From assembly GCA_022559845.1 (NCBI GenBank), contig CM040125.1:286054200-286118199 (forward strand): a stretch of DNA of 64,000 nt, read 5' to 3'. Each line of letters begins with the position of its first letter. The first letter of the stretch is position 1. A program made the translations under genes and the position numbers. Positions 55,286 through 64,000 of the stretch are shown here, piece after piece. The DNA is from Amorphophallus konjac (Eukaryota; Streptophyta; Magnoliopsida; Alismatales; Araceae). Under the pieces are notes generated by a model. The model did no database searches and was not told the DNA's origin. It worked only from the letters and a program-made list of their open reading frames with translations.

Positions 55286-57585
55286 ATGGCACCATGCATG
55301 AGGGTTCTCAGTGTCAGGTCTAGCTCTTCCACTGGGGAGGTGGGAGCCGGTCGTGGGGGAGCCCCGAGCACTTCGGGAGCCGGCCAAAGTCACCCCCATT
55401 GCCTTCCATTAGTCGCTGAGGTCGTTCATGGCCTCTGGCAGTCCTTTCATATTCTCTCAGACTTTGATGTTGTCTTCCTTACTATCGACAATGATTTGTG
55501 GAGTCATCCATAAGGCGGCATCGTAGTCCCCATAGAGTCCTTTAGGGTAGGCTTCCATCTTCCTATCAACCCTTTCTTCGGGTCTATCCTTGAGCAATAC
55601 GGTATGTATCCAGGGAACCTTTCTCCCAACTCTTGGCTCATCTTGTGCGGCTTCGTCTACGTTTGCCGCCAAGCCTTGATCGACCCCACTTACTTCCTCT
55701 TCCAGCATTTTTACAGCATCCAGTGTTGTCCTGCCGATCCGTCTTCTTTTTACTTCCGGGCTCGAAACGATCGGGTCCTAGTACAAGTCACTTCTGCGGT
55801 GTCCAATATCAAGCGCTAGTCCGAGCACTTTGTCTTTATCACTAAGGTCGGGGGCCGCGGCCATCCGAGCGACTGGAGCTTCATTCAGGGTTTCCGTCCC
55901 CTTAGGGTGGACAGGCGGCCTACCGCCAATGCGGAGGAGTAGAGGGAAATTAAGTCCCTCCCTATCCACCCGATTCCTAATGCCGACGTAGTGCTAACCC
56001 CGATGATACTCTAGGAGCTGGGGTTGAGCCCCCCATTACCCCAGAAAAATGCATTCGCTGTTCCAGTTGCTGGGCCTTGTTATCCGCTTGCTTGAATTAA
56101 CCCATTCTGTGTTGTCTGGCAGGGGCGTGGGAGTCGTTTGAGTTGCGGTAAAAGATAATAGAGTTGCCGTGGCTCGCCCCTCGCCCTATTGACCATATTG
56201 AGCCGGGCTCTAACCAAGTGACCATCGCTGCTCCCCAGGAGGCCATCACCTTAGCGCCGGGGCACTTTCCATATTCGCCCCCTGCGGCTCTCCCAGTAGA
56301 GGGTCCGACTACTGCTCCCATGGTCAGTGGCAAGTCAAGTGCTCGGAGGGGCATCTCCAAGGAAGTTGCAAGCGTCGTCGAAGTAGAATCCACCATGCCT
56401 GGCAGCGGGTGTATCCATGTGGACCTAGATGAGCTGGCAGGCTGGACAGCCAGCGTCGCTACAGGAAGAGGAGGAGAGCATCCGCTGAGGTGGGCCACAA
56501 GGCTCCCTCTCCCCGGCCTGTGGCTCAACGGCACCACTGCCTGTTGAGGCACTAGTTACTGCTCCGCCCTCCTCAGTCCCTGCCGAGGAGGTTGCTGACA
56601 AGGGCAATACTCCTACCCTGGAAGATGCGTCGCTCAGCTGGGAGGAGGTGAGGGCTCGTCTCCTGCCACCCATCGTTCCCTCAGGCCCCTGCTTCTTGCC
56701 AACGGAAGGACCCATCTTCAAGTCCACTATTTGGACGGAGGCGGCTACCTTCATGGACAAAGCCATGCAATCGCGGGACTAGACTGGGAAATTTGTCTTC
56801 GGGGCCCATAATGAGCTAAGCGACCTGACGGTGAAGAACTTCGTCTCGTTTTCCAGGGTGCTTGGCTTGTGGTGGTACCACTTTTCTGGAATCGCGCGGG
56901 AGCTGGAGGTCATCCAGGCCGCGCAGGCGGGGATGGCGGCTCAATGTGACAAGCTCAAGGAGTGGCAAGCGGCGCGCGAGGTTGAGGTTGACAAGCTTCG
57001 AGGACAGCTTGAACAGCGGGAGCGGGCGCTCCCCGAGGCGGAGCAAGATCGTGACTTCTTCCATGTTTGGGCCGAGGTGGCTGAAGCTCAATCGCTTAGG
57101 CTGGGGGCCTCGGCTGACGCTGCTGAGCTGCGGGCCCGGGAGGTGGAGGCGCAGGTCGAATACTTGCACTCATCGATGCTCGCTGGCGGCGTGGAGGAGG
57201 TAGAGTCCTTCCGTTCATCCCTAACCTATCGGATAGAGTTGAATGCGGTGGTTCAGCCCAGGATCGTGGCTTCTAGGAAGGTTGGACGGCTGCCCTCCAG
57301 GCTGTACCCAAGGGTTTGGGCATCTCGGTGCCCTCCCTTCATCCCCCGCTAATGCCATTTGGCCCTGAGGCCAGCGGCGGCAAGGAGGAGCTTGGCGACG
57401 AGGAGCCGAGTAACGAGGAGCAGGTGCCAGAGCCGAGCACTGGCGGGCGTGCAACTGGGGGTGGCTCATCGGTGGAGGAGGATCGGGTGGACTTGACTAG
57501 CGACCCGACGCCCCCAGACACTGCTTCCGGACGCATGCCCAAAGATGAGGGGTCGCGCGATGCCGCTTCTGGGGCGAGCTCTTGA
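55286..57585 (+). pseudogene. Decayed antisense gene of a third Tat element (putative gypsy-type transposon domain)
   Basis: After a Ser/Gly-rich N-terminus, about 55515-55900 holds the same PF04195-like domain as 4082-4778 (for example PFFGSILEQYG, GNLSPNSWLILCGFVYV, CCPADPSSFYFRARNDRV). In-frame stops at 55511 (TAA), 55817 and 55940 (TAG) and one near 56012 are CAR- or TGG-compatible. A splice acceptor tgtctggcag ends near 56121, the next exon has a TAA at about 56148, and frames shift after 56547. Later parts show a WTEAATFMDKAMQ segment, a coiled coil (56890-57200) and an acidic, Gly-rich C-terminus ending at 57585. Its sense partner (a minus-strand pol) is not in the window. Clearly a dead copy; role unknown. 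Confidence 0.7.
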
Positions 57586-58234
57586 GAGGGTGTTCGCCAT
57601 TTTTCTTTGTTTTCTATGTGTTGTATTTTCCTTTTTGCTGGGGCAATCGACCCCGTACCTTGTAAGCTTTTTCCATTTGAAATGAAGACTTCCCTTTCTT
57701 TCGTAACTTCTGGGGCCTCTCGAGTCTGCCACATATCTTGCTTTTTCTTTTTGCGTTGGGATCTCCTGGGGATACAGAGCGGCACCTTGGAAGTTACTCT
57801 GAGATGGCGTGATCTTCGGGATCCGACACTTCGATTTCTACGAAGTTGAAGAGGCGGAAAGCTTCCCTCCTTTTCCTGGGAACTTCGCTCCTTTCTATAA
57901 GTAGCGCCCCTCGTTGAGCCTTCGGGCCATCTTGGGTTCGCTGAGTTGTAAGGAAGGAGTCTGGTAGTATGTTGTCGAAGAAGTCTAGTTTTTCGTCGGA
58001 CGACGAGGTTCCACCGCAAGAGGTCCCCCGTAAGCGTCTGTGCTTTAGGGAAGAGGCACTGCCATCGCCGTGGCCATCGTGGCCAGCGCCAGGGGAGAGC
58101 AGCGGCAGAGGCACCTCCGAGGAGTACAAGCGAGGATACTTGGCCAGCTGACGGGAGCCCTTGGAGAAGGTCAACCGCCTATATTCTGGCAAGGGGGTCT
58201 TGTCCCTTGAATCAGACAGGTTTCATCCCCAGGG
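57586..58234 (+). other. 3' flank with a second promoter and short ORF, cut by the chromovirus LTR
   Basis: 57600-57720 looks like a transcript end (tttgaaatgaagact). tctataagtag at 57894-57904 is followed by an ATG at 57969 opening about 60 codons (Ser/Asp-rich, then PPQEVPRKRLCF) to a TGA; the frame then reads on to 58234, where the chromovirus LTR begins. This mirrors the TATA-plus-ATG arrangement at 6891-7020 in gypsy 1 and may be a second antisense transcription unit. Confidence 0.35.
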
Positions 58235-60404
58235 TGATGTGGCACAGCCCAAAGACCACTAAATATGATAAGGTGACCCTAGGACTTAGACCCGCAAGCA
58301 TACAAGCACTCAATGATTCTCACAACGACGATTTCTGCTCACTCGGTTCACACGTTCACCCGGTGGGTCCGGGAGATGATGGTGAGGGTCCGAGGCGGGA
58401 CCCAATTGTCCTAATGGACTTACAATGCTAAGGCTGACCTCCAATGGGCCTGGGAGTCCCAACTTTGTGGGTGGCTGGCCCGCAAGGCGGGGTGTGGGGT
58501 GGCACTCACTCACGGGCCGCGGTGGGCACGATATTGCTTAAAATGAATTCCGAGCACTCTCTTACCGTCCGACGGGCATTCAAGGCAATACTACATTTGC
58601 AGAAATGAAGCTACAAGGGTGTGATCAGAAGCTCACCTGATCGGTGTGAAGACACCGATCCCGTTCGGAGACGAGGGCGCGCCGGGAGGCGAGGGTATAC
58701 ACCCGATCGCCGCGGCGATGGAGCTTGACCTGAAAATGTGAAGAGGTACAACACTACGCCCCTTGCAAGGGGGGGATCTTGGGGTGGGGGTTAATGTATT
58801 ACAACCAAAAATTACCTCCACGCAGGGAGGGGCCTTCTGCCGGCCAAGCGGGGAGGGGAACGAGCGAGATAGAGTCGACTTTCCGAGCTTTGCCGATTCT
58901 GCCTAGCTTCTGTAATTCTGGACAGAGGGCCGATGTCGATGCTGCCAATAATTCCACCGAACTTGGAATCTCATGAAACTTGCGCCAAAAGCTTGCTAAC
59001 CGGAGAGGGGTGTGGCTTGAATTTTTTGGACGACGTTCTGATCTGGGGGCTGACTGCTCCAGCGACTGGAAGATGGATGCAGCTCTGGTCTCTGGCCGAG
59101 CTCAGTCTGAAACAGCAAGTTGCAGAAGCTGCCACGATCGCTCCTGAGCTCTAAATTTGGCACCGCTAGACTCGTTGGAATCGTGGACGAGTCTACTTTG
59201 CAGAAAAACAAACGGCGAAGTCTTCTGATGTTGGAGATGAGCTGGGTGTCCAGAGAAGTGGACGGTGGTCGGTGCAGACTGTGAGGAGGCAGACCGGCGT
59301 GGGTGTGGTAGAAAATTGGTATCTCTGGTTGTCGGATGCCGAACGGGGTTCCGCCTTCTGTTCCTGGACGCTGACAGGGGGAGGAAGAACTTTTTAGAAG
59401 ACCTCAAAGACTGGTTCCTTCAAGGTTTGTCGTGGGAGAGTCTTCTCTGCCGCTCTGGCTCCTGGTCTGAGAGGTTCTGCACAGTCGGGGAAGAACAGCC
59501 TTCACGGACGGCCACGAACTCGGAATGGAGTGATTCCACCTCGCCTGCGAAGAGCACAGGGAGGCCTTTCTAGAAAGTTAGGCCACGCCACCAGCAGAAT
59601 CAGGATGCAGTCGTGGACATCGCTGCAACAGAGTGCTAAACTGTAGGTCGGCCTGCACACAAAGCTGGAGTGGAGAAGAGAGGAGGTGGTGAACTTGGCT
59701 TGAGGGGAGAGGAGGGGTGCGACCTAGGGAGCAAGGAGGGAAGGGGAGATTCAAATTTGGGCTTTGGAATGAGTTAATTCAGCCTTGGGAAGGTGGAGAT
59801 ATGCTTAGGGAAGTGAAAGGGGTAGGTGGTGGTTGGAGGGTGGGGTTTTGAGTGGTGGAACTTCCTTGGGACTAGGTGAGGATTAAAGAGGGGTTGTGGG
59901 AAGTTGTGGGGAGTTAATGGAGGTAGGTGGGGGTTGGAAGTGGTTGAGAGGGGGAGGAGAGAGAGTGAATTTCGAAATTTAGAGAGAGGAGGAGAGAGAA
60001 TGGAGAGATAATGAGAGAGAGAGAGATATTGAGAGAGTTTGAAAGGGTTTTCTTCAATATTCATCAAAAGTTGAATACAAGAGGAGAGATGGGGCCTATA
60101 TATAGGCAACCATTCTTTACATGACCAAAATACCCTTGACAATAAGATAAAAGACCGAGCATATCCTAGACTCAATCCTATGGGCCCATAACTAAAGTAA
60201 TAAGGCCCAATTAAACATAACAAGGGAAATGGACTAAAACCATATGACTCAATAAAGGAAAATACATAAGATAGGACTCAATAAAAAGAAAATACATAAA
60301 ATGAAACTTGGGAAATGAAGATAACAAGTGTAGACCATGATCAATCTATATCAAGAGTGCGCAGGTGATCAAAGCTAGAGGGGTGTCGGGAGATGCCCTC
60401 ATCA
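58235..60404 (-). repeat. 3' LTR of the chromovirus-like element (2170 bp)
   Basis: On the minus strand it starts TGATGAGGGCATCTCC right after CCCCGGGGGATT and ends GGGCTGTGCCACATCA. The TATA box is the palindrome cctatatatagg (60097-60108), leaving U3 of about 300 bp and R-U5 of about 1.86 kb. A purine/pyrimidine-biased gagagaggagg stretch lies near 59945-60030. The first about 20 codons' worth of U3 encode the end of the chromodomain ORF. Confidence 0.85.
60097..60108 (-). promoter_or_regulatory. TATA box of the chromovirus LTR (palindromic)
   Basis: cctatatatagg reads the same on both strands. For the element's own transcript it would act on the minus strand, upstream of a ccatctctcctc leader. 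Confidence 0.65.
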
Positions 60405-60670
60405 AATCCCCCGGGGTGGGGAGAGCTCGACCCTGTCGAGTATGGGTCTGCCTGGCTATCGTACTGCTCCATCATGTCGGGATCTAAGCATATCAAATCC
60501 TCCCGACTCACCCATGTATCCTCGATCGGGGGACGGCTCTTCCACCTAACCAGATAGCGCTGATACACCCTGTGCCTCGTAATGATACTCTGCTCATCCA
60601 GTATTGCCTCTACCTGCTCTCGTCGGTCTCTCAAGCTAGAAAGTGGAGTCCCTCCGGGAGTGTCTCTCAT
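60341..60670 (-). CDS. Chromodomain ORF, ending inside the 3' LTR
   Basis: 109 codons from ATG 60670 to TGA 60341. The core is a chromodomain: EAILDEQSI, then YQRYLVRWKSRPPIEDTWV and a DLICLDPDMMEQY helix. Aromatic residues in YLVRW and the TWV strand are kept. In chromoviruses this domain sits at the integrase C-terminus and steers insertion to particular chromatin. Here it is one frame off from the ORF that ends with the integrase tail: the boundary is a run of nine C (60673-60681 on the plus strand), and one base more or less would change the frame into this ORF. Whether the ATG at 60670 is used or the two are joined by slippage or a past indel is open. Confidence 0.82.
   Translation of the reverse strand: MRDTPGGTPLSSLRDRREQVEAILDEQSIITRHRVYQRYLVRWKSRPPIEDTWVSREDLICLDPDMMEQYDSQADPYSTGSSSPHPGGFDEGISRHPSSFDHLRTLDID
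60405..60416 (-). promoter_or_regulatory. Polypurine tract of the chromovirus-like element
   Basis: Minus strand CCCGGGGGATT directly precedes the LTR start TGATGAGG. It lies within the chromodomain ORF. Confidence 0.7.
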
Positions 60671-63195
60671 AAGGGGGGGGGTAAAGGCTCAAGCTCCTCA
60701 CTGGGTTCCACCGCGGGGCCTTTGTGGGGTACCAGGTCCGCCACACTGAAGGTAGGGTGCACCCCATAGCTTTCTGGTAGGTCAAGCTCATAAGCATTGC
60801 TGCCAAGTCGTCGTAGAACTCGAAAGGGTCCCGAACCCCGTGCCCTCAACTTGGAGGCAGGTATCGAAAGGAGCTGCTCCGTCCTCACCATCACCGAGTC
60901 TCCCACTTGGAACTCGTAGTGGCGCCGATGAGCATCTGCCCGCCTTTTGTAAGTCTCATTGATCCTTCCTATATGCTTGCGAGAATGCGTATGCCAAGGT
61001 GGACCTGGGCAGCCAAATGTAGACCGATCACACTTTGATGCTATGAAGACTGTGGTAGTCTTAGGAGGGCCGGGACATCCATAGATGAACCTTTTATGCA
61101 TGGGTGTGATAAATGTCGGGGGACCCGGACATCCATGTATGCTCCTATCATGCTTAAGACTCATGATGAATGAAGGTGGGCCAATACATCTGAATATGGT
61201 CCACTTATGCTGCCTACTTGACATGTGGGTGATGTGGATGAATGTACCCGACTTATAAATCATGTCAAATGGTGTGGTAGGCCTGGACACATGCATGTTT
61301 ATCCCAAAGGTGACTTCCATGTGCATAGATGTGGGATGTCTTTTGAACGTCCATGTGAATGGGTCGAAGGGATCTACGAACGTGGTTATGGGGTGGGGCA
61401 CTTCATCAATCCCAAGGTGTTTGTTGCCTAAGGTCAAGGCTCTCATGTTGTAACCCGATTCTAGGAAGGGAGGAGTTTGGGTCGACATGGGCGATGTGGG
61501 TAAGGTGAGGTGGGTGGTGAATAGGGAAAGTGGGTCACATGGAGATTTAGGCTCCCATAGAAAAGGGTCAAAGGGATTATGGTAAGGGTCACCTAGGTAG
61601 GGGTACTCCATGTTCTCAAGGTCCTCAAATGGTGAATCATCTCTCTCTAAGATAATTGGGCCAAGGTTGCTAATGGGTTGGCCAATCAAAGTACTTGGGA
61701 TCTCAATGGTTGGGGAGTAGACTAGGATGGGTTCCTCCTCCATGGGAAGAAGGAGTATGATCTCACTTGTAAATTGGCCATTGGTGTAGATGGAAGTGAT
61801 GGAGCCAATGGTGGGGTAAGCTAGGCTAATGGTGCTAGACTCTGATGGCCTCATGGCTAGCATATCGGTCAAGTGGACTTGCCAATGTAGGTAGGCCACT
61901 AAGTCTCCCAAATCTTCTACACAATAGGAGGTTTGATAAGTGACATGAGGCTGAGTGGGAATGAGTTGGGATTGATGTCCCATGAGTAGGTGGCTTGGTT
62001 GTAAACTAGGAATGGTGAGGCCTCGCTTGAGCCATAGGAATATGGACTTATCTATGGTGATGGTGTCATGGGGAAGGGTGTATAGCTCTTGAGGAACTAG
62101 GTTAGGAGGCGTGGGTGAGTTGTACGGCCCTTGGATTTCCTTGATTTTGGGAGGTGGATCCGAATTGGTATCCCTCTCCACTTGGGTAGGTGTGTGGGTT
62201 GCAACTCCTAAGGACAATGGGGTAGGAAGGTCTATGGTGGGTGGGTTGGTGTTAATCGAGGCATGGCGCACTCGAGGAGGTGAGCAAGGTCGGACATGGG
62301 TTGGACTTGGGAGTGGAAGTAGTGGAGGCCTAATTTGGGGTAAGATTGGTGTAGGAAGCGGGAGGTGGGTTGGGTGAGGGGTTTTGGGTTTTGGGGTGGT
62401 GGCCATTATGGGCCTTGGTGGAGGGGTGGACATGGTGTCCACATGGTTTGTAATGGTGAGGGTTGGATGAGTGGTGGTCACCATGGAGGGAATTGGGTTG
62501 GTTAGGGGTCTCTTGCCCTTGGGATCACTTGGGGTGGAAGTGGGGGCTAAAGGGGCTTGACTAGTGTAGGTTAGGGAAGGGGGTTTTGGTTGGGATGTGG
62601 GGGACCTCATGGGGTTAGGTGGGGAGGTGGAGGTCTTAGGTACTTGGGTTTTAGTGATAAGGGTTTGGACGGGTGGGGTGGGAGGAGTGGGAGTGCTCCT
62701 TGGGTTTTGGTGATCCGAGTGGGAAGGGGACACATACCTAGCCCTTAGTTGATCCTTCATGTCCTCCCATGTGGTGAGGGGAGCTTCCCGTCTAATTATC
62801 CTTAAGCCCTCAATTTTACACCAATGAGTTTGAGCCCTTTTGGTTAGTTGTATTTTGGCAACCCATGCCTTTTCATCCTCGGAAATATGATACCAATTGA
62901 AGTATTGGTCCATTGTAGCTTCCCAATCTAAATATTTGCTAGGAGAGGTCCCATCAAAGGTGGGAAGTGGGAAAGGGGTCATCCTATCGTCCGTCCTTAG
63001 GGCGGGCCTATTTTTTCCAAGTTGGTTGAGTCGGCCCGATATGTTATCAAGCCGCTCATTGGCATAGGTCAAGGCTTTCATGAAGTAGTTGAAGTCATGA
63101 GTGTTAGTGGTAGGCATCCCTTGGGGTTTTGGATTCATTGTGGGATTGGAAGATGTAGTATTGGGTTGAAAGCGAGTACCACTACGAGTGGTCAT
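60667..63195 (-). CDS. Fused gag - unknown middle - integrase C-terminal domain (842 aa)
   Basis: Intact from ATG 63195 to TGA 60667. Residues about 1-75: basic start and a short coiled coil. Residues 76-160: retrotransposon gag core (FPLPTFDGTSPSKYLDWEAT, then WEDMKDQLRARYV). No CCHC knuckle. Residues 160-330: Pro/Thr-rich linker. Residues 330-660: unfamiliar sequence with two related motifs, NPFDPFLWEP (540) and DPFDPFTWTF (608). Residues 668-735: four GPP motifs in units of about 18-22 residues (GCPGPP at 688, 706 and 728; CIGPP at 670). Residues 738-830: integrase C-terminal domain with GPF module (789-791) and a HPTFSVADLVPHKG-like end. It has no protease, RT or integrase core. It starts 95 bp inside the 5' LTR. 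All other long retroelement genes here carry stops; this one does not, which fits a young insertion or selection on the ORF. Confidence 0.85.
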   Translation of the reverse strand: MTTRSGTRFQPNTTSSNPTMNPKPQGMPTTNTHDFNYFMKALTYANERLDNISGRLNQLGKNRPALRTDDRMTPFPLPTFDGTSPSKYLDWEATMDQYFNWYHISEDEKAWVAKIQLTKRAQTHWCKIEGLRIIRREAPLTTWEDMKDQLRARYVSPSHSDHQNPRSTPTPPTPPVQTLITKTQVPKTSTSPPNPMRSPTSQPKPPSLTYTSQAPLAPTSTPSDPKGKRPLTNPIPSMVTTTHPTLTITNHVDTMSTPPPRPIMATTPKPKTPHPTHLPLPTPILPQIRPPLLPLPSPTHVRPCSPPRVRHASINTNPPTIDLPTPLSLGVATHTPTQVERDTNSDPPPKIKEIQGPYNSPTPPNLVPQELYTLPHDTITIDKSIFLWLKRGLTIPSLQPSHLLMGHQSQLIPTQPHVTYQTSYCVEDLGDLVAYLHWQVHLTDMLAMRPSESSTISLAYPTIGSITSIYTNGQFTSEIILLLPMEEEPILVYSPTIEIPSTLIGQPISNLGPIILERDDSPFEDLENMEYPYLGDPYHNPFDPFLWEPKSPCDPLSLFTTHLTLPTSPMSTQTPPFLESGYNMRALTLGNKHLGIDEVPHPITTFVDPFDPFTWTFKRHPTSMHMEVTFGINMHVSRPTTPFDMIYKSGTFIHITHMSSRQHKWTIFRCIGPPSFIMSLKHDRSIHGCPGPPTFITPMHKRFIYGCPGPPKTTTVFIASKCDRSTFGCPGPPWHTHSRKHIGRINETYKRRADAHRRHYEFQVGDSVMVRTEQLLSIPASKLRARGSGPFRVLRRLGSNAYELDLPESYGVHPTFSVADLVPHKGPAVEPSEELEPLPPPL

Positions 63196-63289
63196 GCAAG
63201 GTTGGGTGGGCTATGCAAGGGTGTGCGGATGCACCTATGAAAGACTTAGTGTGACCCAAGACTAGACTTGTAAGGACAAGCCTATGACC

Positions 63290-63301
63290 GCTCTGAAACC
63301 A
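63290..63301 (-). promoter_or_regulatory. Primer binding site of the chromovirus-like element
   Basis: Minus strand TGGTTTCAGAGC two bases after the LTR end. It differs by one base from TGGTATCAGAGC, the initiator tRNA-Met primer site. Confidence 0.8.
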
Positions 63302-63303
63302 CT

Positions 63304-64000
63304 TGATGTGGCACAGCCCAAAGACCACTAAATATGATAAGGTGACCCTAGGACTTAGACCCGCAAGCATACAAGCGCTCAATGATTCTCACAACGACGA
63401 TTTCTGCTCACTCGGTTCACACGTTCACCCGGTGGGTCCGGGAGATGATGGTGAGGGTCCGAGGCGGGACCCAATTGTCCTAATGGACTTACAATGCTAA
63501 GGCTGACCTCCAATGGGCCTGGGAGTCCCAACTTTGTGGGTGGCTGGCCCGCAAGGCGGGGTGTGGGGTGGCACTCACTCACGGGCCGCGGTGGGCACGA
63601 TATTGCTTAAAATGAATTCCGAGCACTCTCTTACCGTCCGACGGGCATTCAAGGCAATACTACATTTGCAGAAATGAAGCTACAAGGGTGTGATCAGAAG
63701 CTCACCTGATCGGTGTGAAGACACCGATCCCGTTCGGAGACGAGGGCGCGCCGGGAGGCGAGGGTATACACCCGATCGCCGCGGCGATGGAGCTTGACCT
63801 GAAAATGTGAAGAGGTACAGCACTACGCCCCTTGCAAGGGGGGGATCTTGGGGTGGGGGTTAATGTATTACAACCAAAAATTACCTCCACGCAGGGAGGG
63901 GCCTTCTGCCGGCCAAGCGGGGAGGGGAACGAGCGAGATAGAGTCGACTTTCCGAGCTTTGCCGATTCTGCCTAGCTTCTGTAATTCTGGACAGAGGGCC
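63304..64000 (-). repeat. 5' LTR of the chromovirus-like element, partial
   Basis: Its R-U5 end matches 58235-58931 except an A/G near 63378 and another near 63819. In both the left copy has A. The remainder lies beyond the window. Confidence 0.93.

Larger units (their letters stand above)
58235..64000 (-). mobile_element. Non-autonomous chromovirus-like gypsy element, continuing past the window
   Basis: Minus orientation. 5' LTR from the window end to 63304, primer site 63301-63290, one long ORF (63195-60667), chromodomain ORF (60670-60341), polypurine tract (60415-60405) and 3' LTR (60404-58235). LTR ends are TGATGAGG and CCACATCA. Comparing 58235-58931 with 63304-64000 by eye shows two A/G differences in about 697 bp, so insertion is recent. 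RT, RNase H and the integrase catalytic core are absent from the 2.9-kb interior. It inserted into the remains of the third Tat element; the left target duplication cannot be tested because the right end lies outside. Confidence 0.88.

Overview
This window is a repeat-dense stretch of a land-plant nuclear genome. An importin-beta exon is typical of plants, and every mobile element seen belongs to a plant lineage: CACTA, Ty3/gypsy Tat/Ogre with archaeal-type RNase H, SIRE-like Ty1/copia, and chromovirus. I cannot name the species, or decide monocot versus dicot, from sequence alone. No intact cellular gene is present.

Layout. 1-2050: unassigned DNA, then an importin-beta exon fragment broken off in mid-exon. 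2051-4041: right part of a CACTA transposon, with a 179-bp tandem array, a terminal transposon exon, subterminal repeats and the CACTA end. 4042-13998: Tat-type gypsy element 1, with gag-pol on the minus strand, a spliced gene in the opposite direction, and a 788-bp 5' LTR at the right. 13999-18022: remnant of a SIRE-like copia element whose LTR holds an irregular array of a conserved 12-mer. 18023-54056: a large Tat/Ogre-like gypsy element 2, truncated on the left. It has gag-pol on the plus strand, then about 3.5 kb of tandem arrays, then a spliced antisense plant-mobile-domain (PMD) gene, then a 3.5-kb 3' LTR. That antisense gene was split by two later insertions: a 4.1-kb solo LTR (32099-36203, target duplication GGAAT) and a complete SIRE-like copia element (37096-49124, target duplication GCATA) that has gag and an env-position gene but no pol. 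54057-54974: 3' end of another SIRE-type LTR. 54975-58234: a decayed antisense gene of a third Tat element. 58235 to the window end: a young minus-strand chromovirus-like element. Its two LTR copies differ at two positions over the roughly 700 bp that both lie in the window. Its one long ORF joins gag directly to the integrase C-terminus through about 580 residues of unfamiliar sequence, followed by a chromodomain; RT, RNase H and the integrase core are absent.

The window is therefore a nested stack of insertions whose order can partly be read from target duplications and from reading frames that resume across insertions. Most coding regions are dead. In the two gypsy gag-pol genes the damage is almost entirely nonsense codons explainable by C-to-T or G-to-A transitions, as expected for decay of methylated DNA. 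The strongest candidates for something undescribed are the gag-X-integrase-tail-chromodomain ORF (60341-63195), the pol-less SIRE-like element, the spliced antisense genes of the Tat elements, and the AAGTCTRTACA motif arrays in SIRE-type LTRs.
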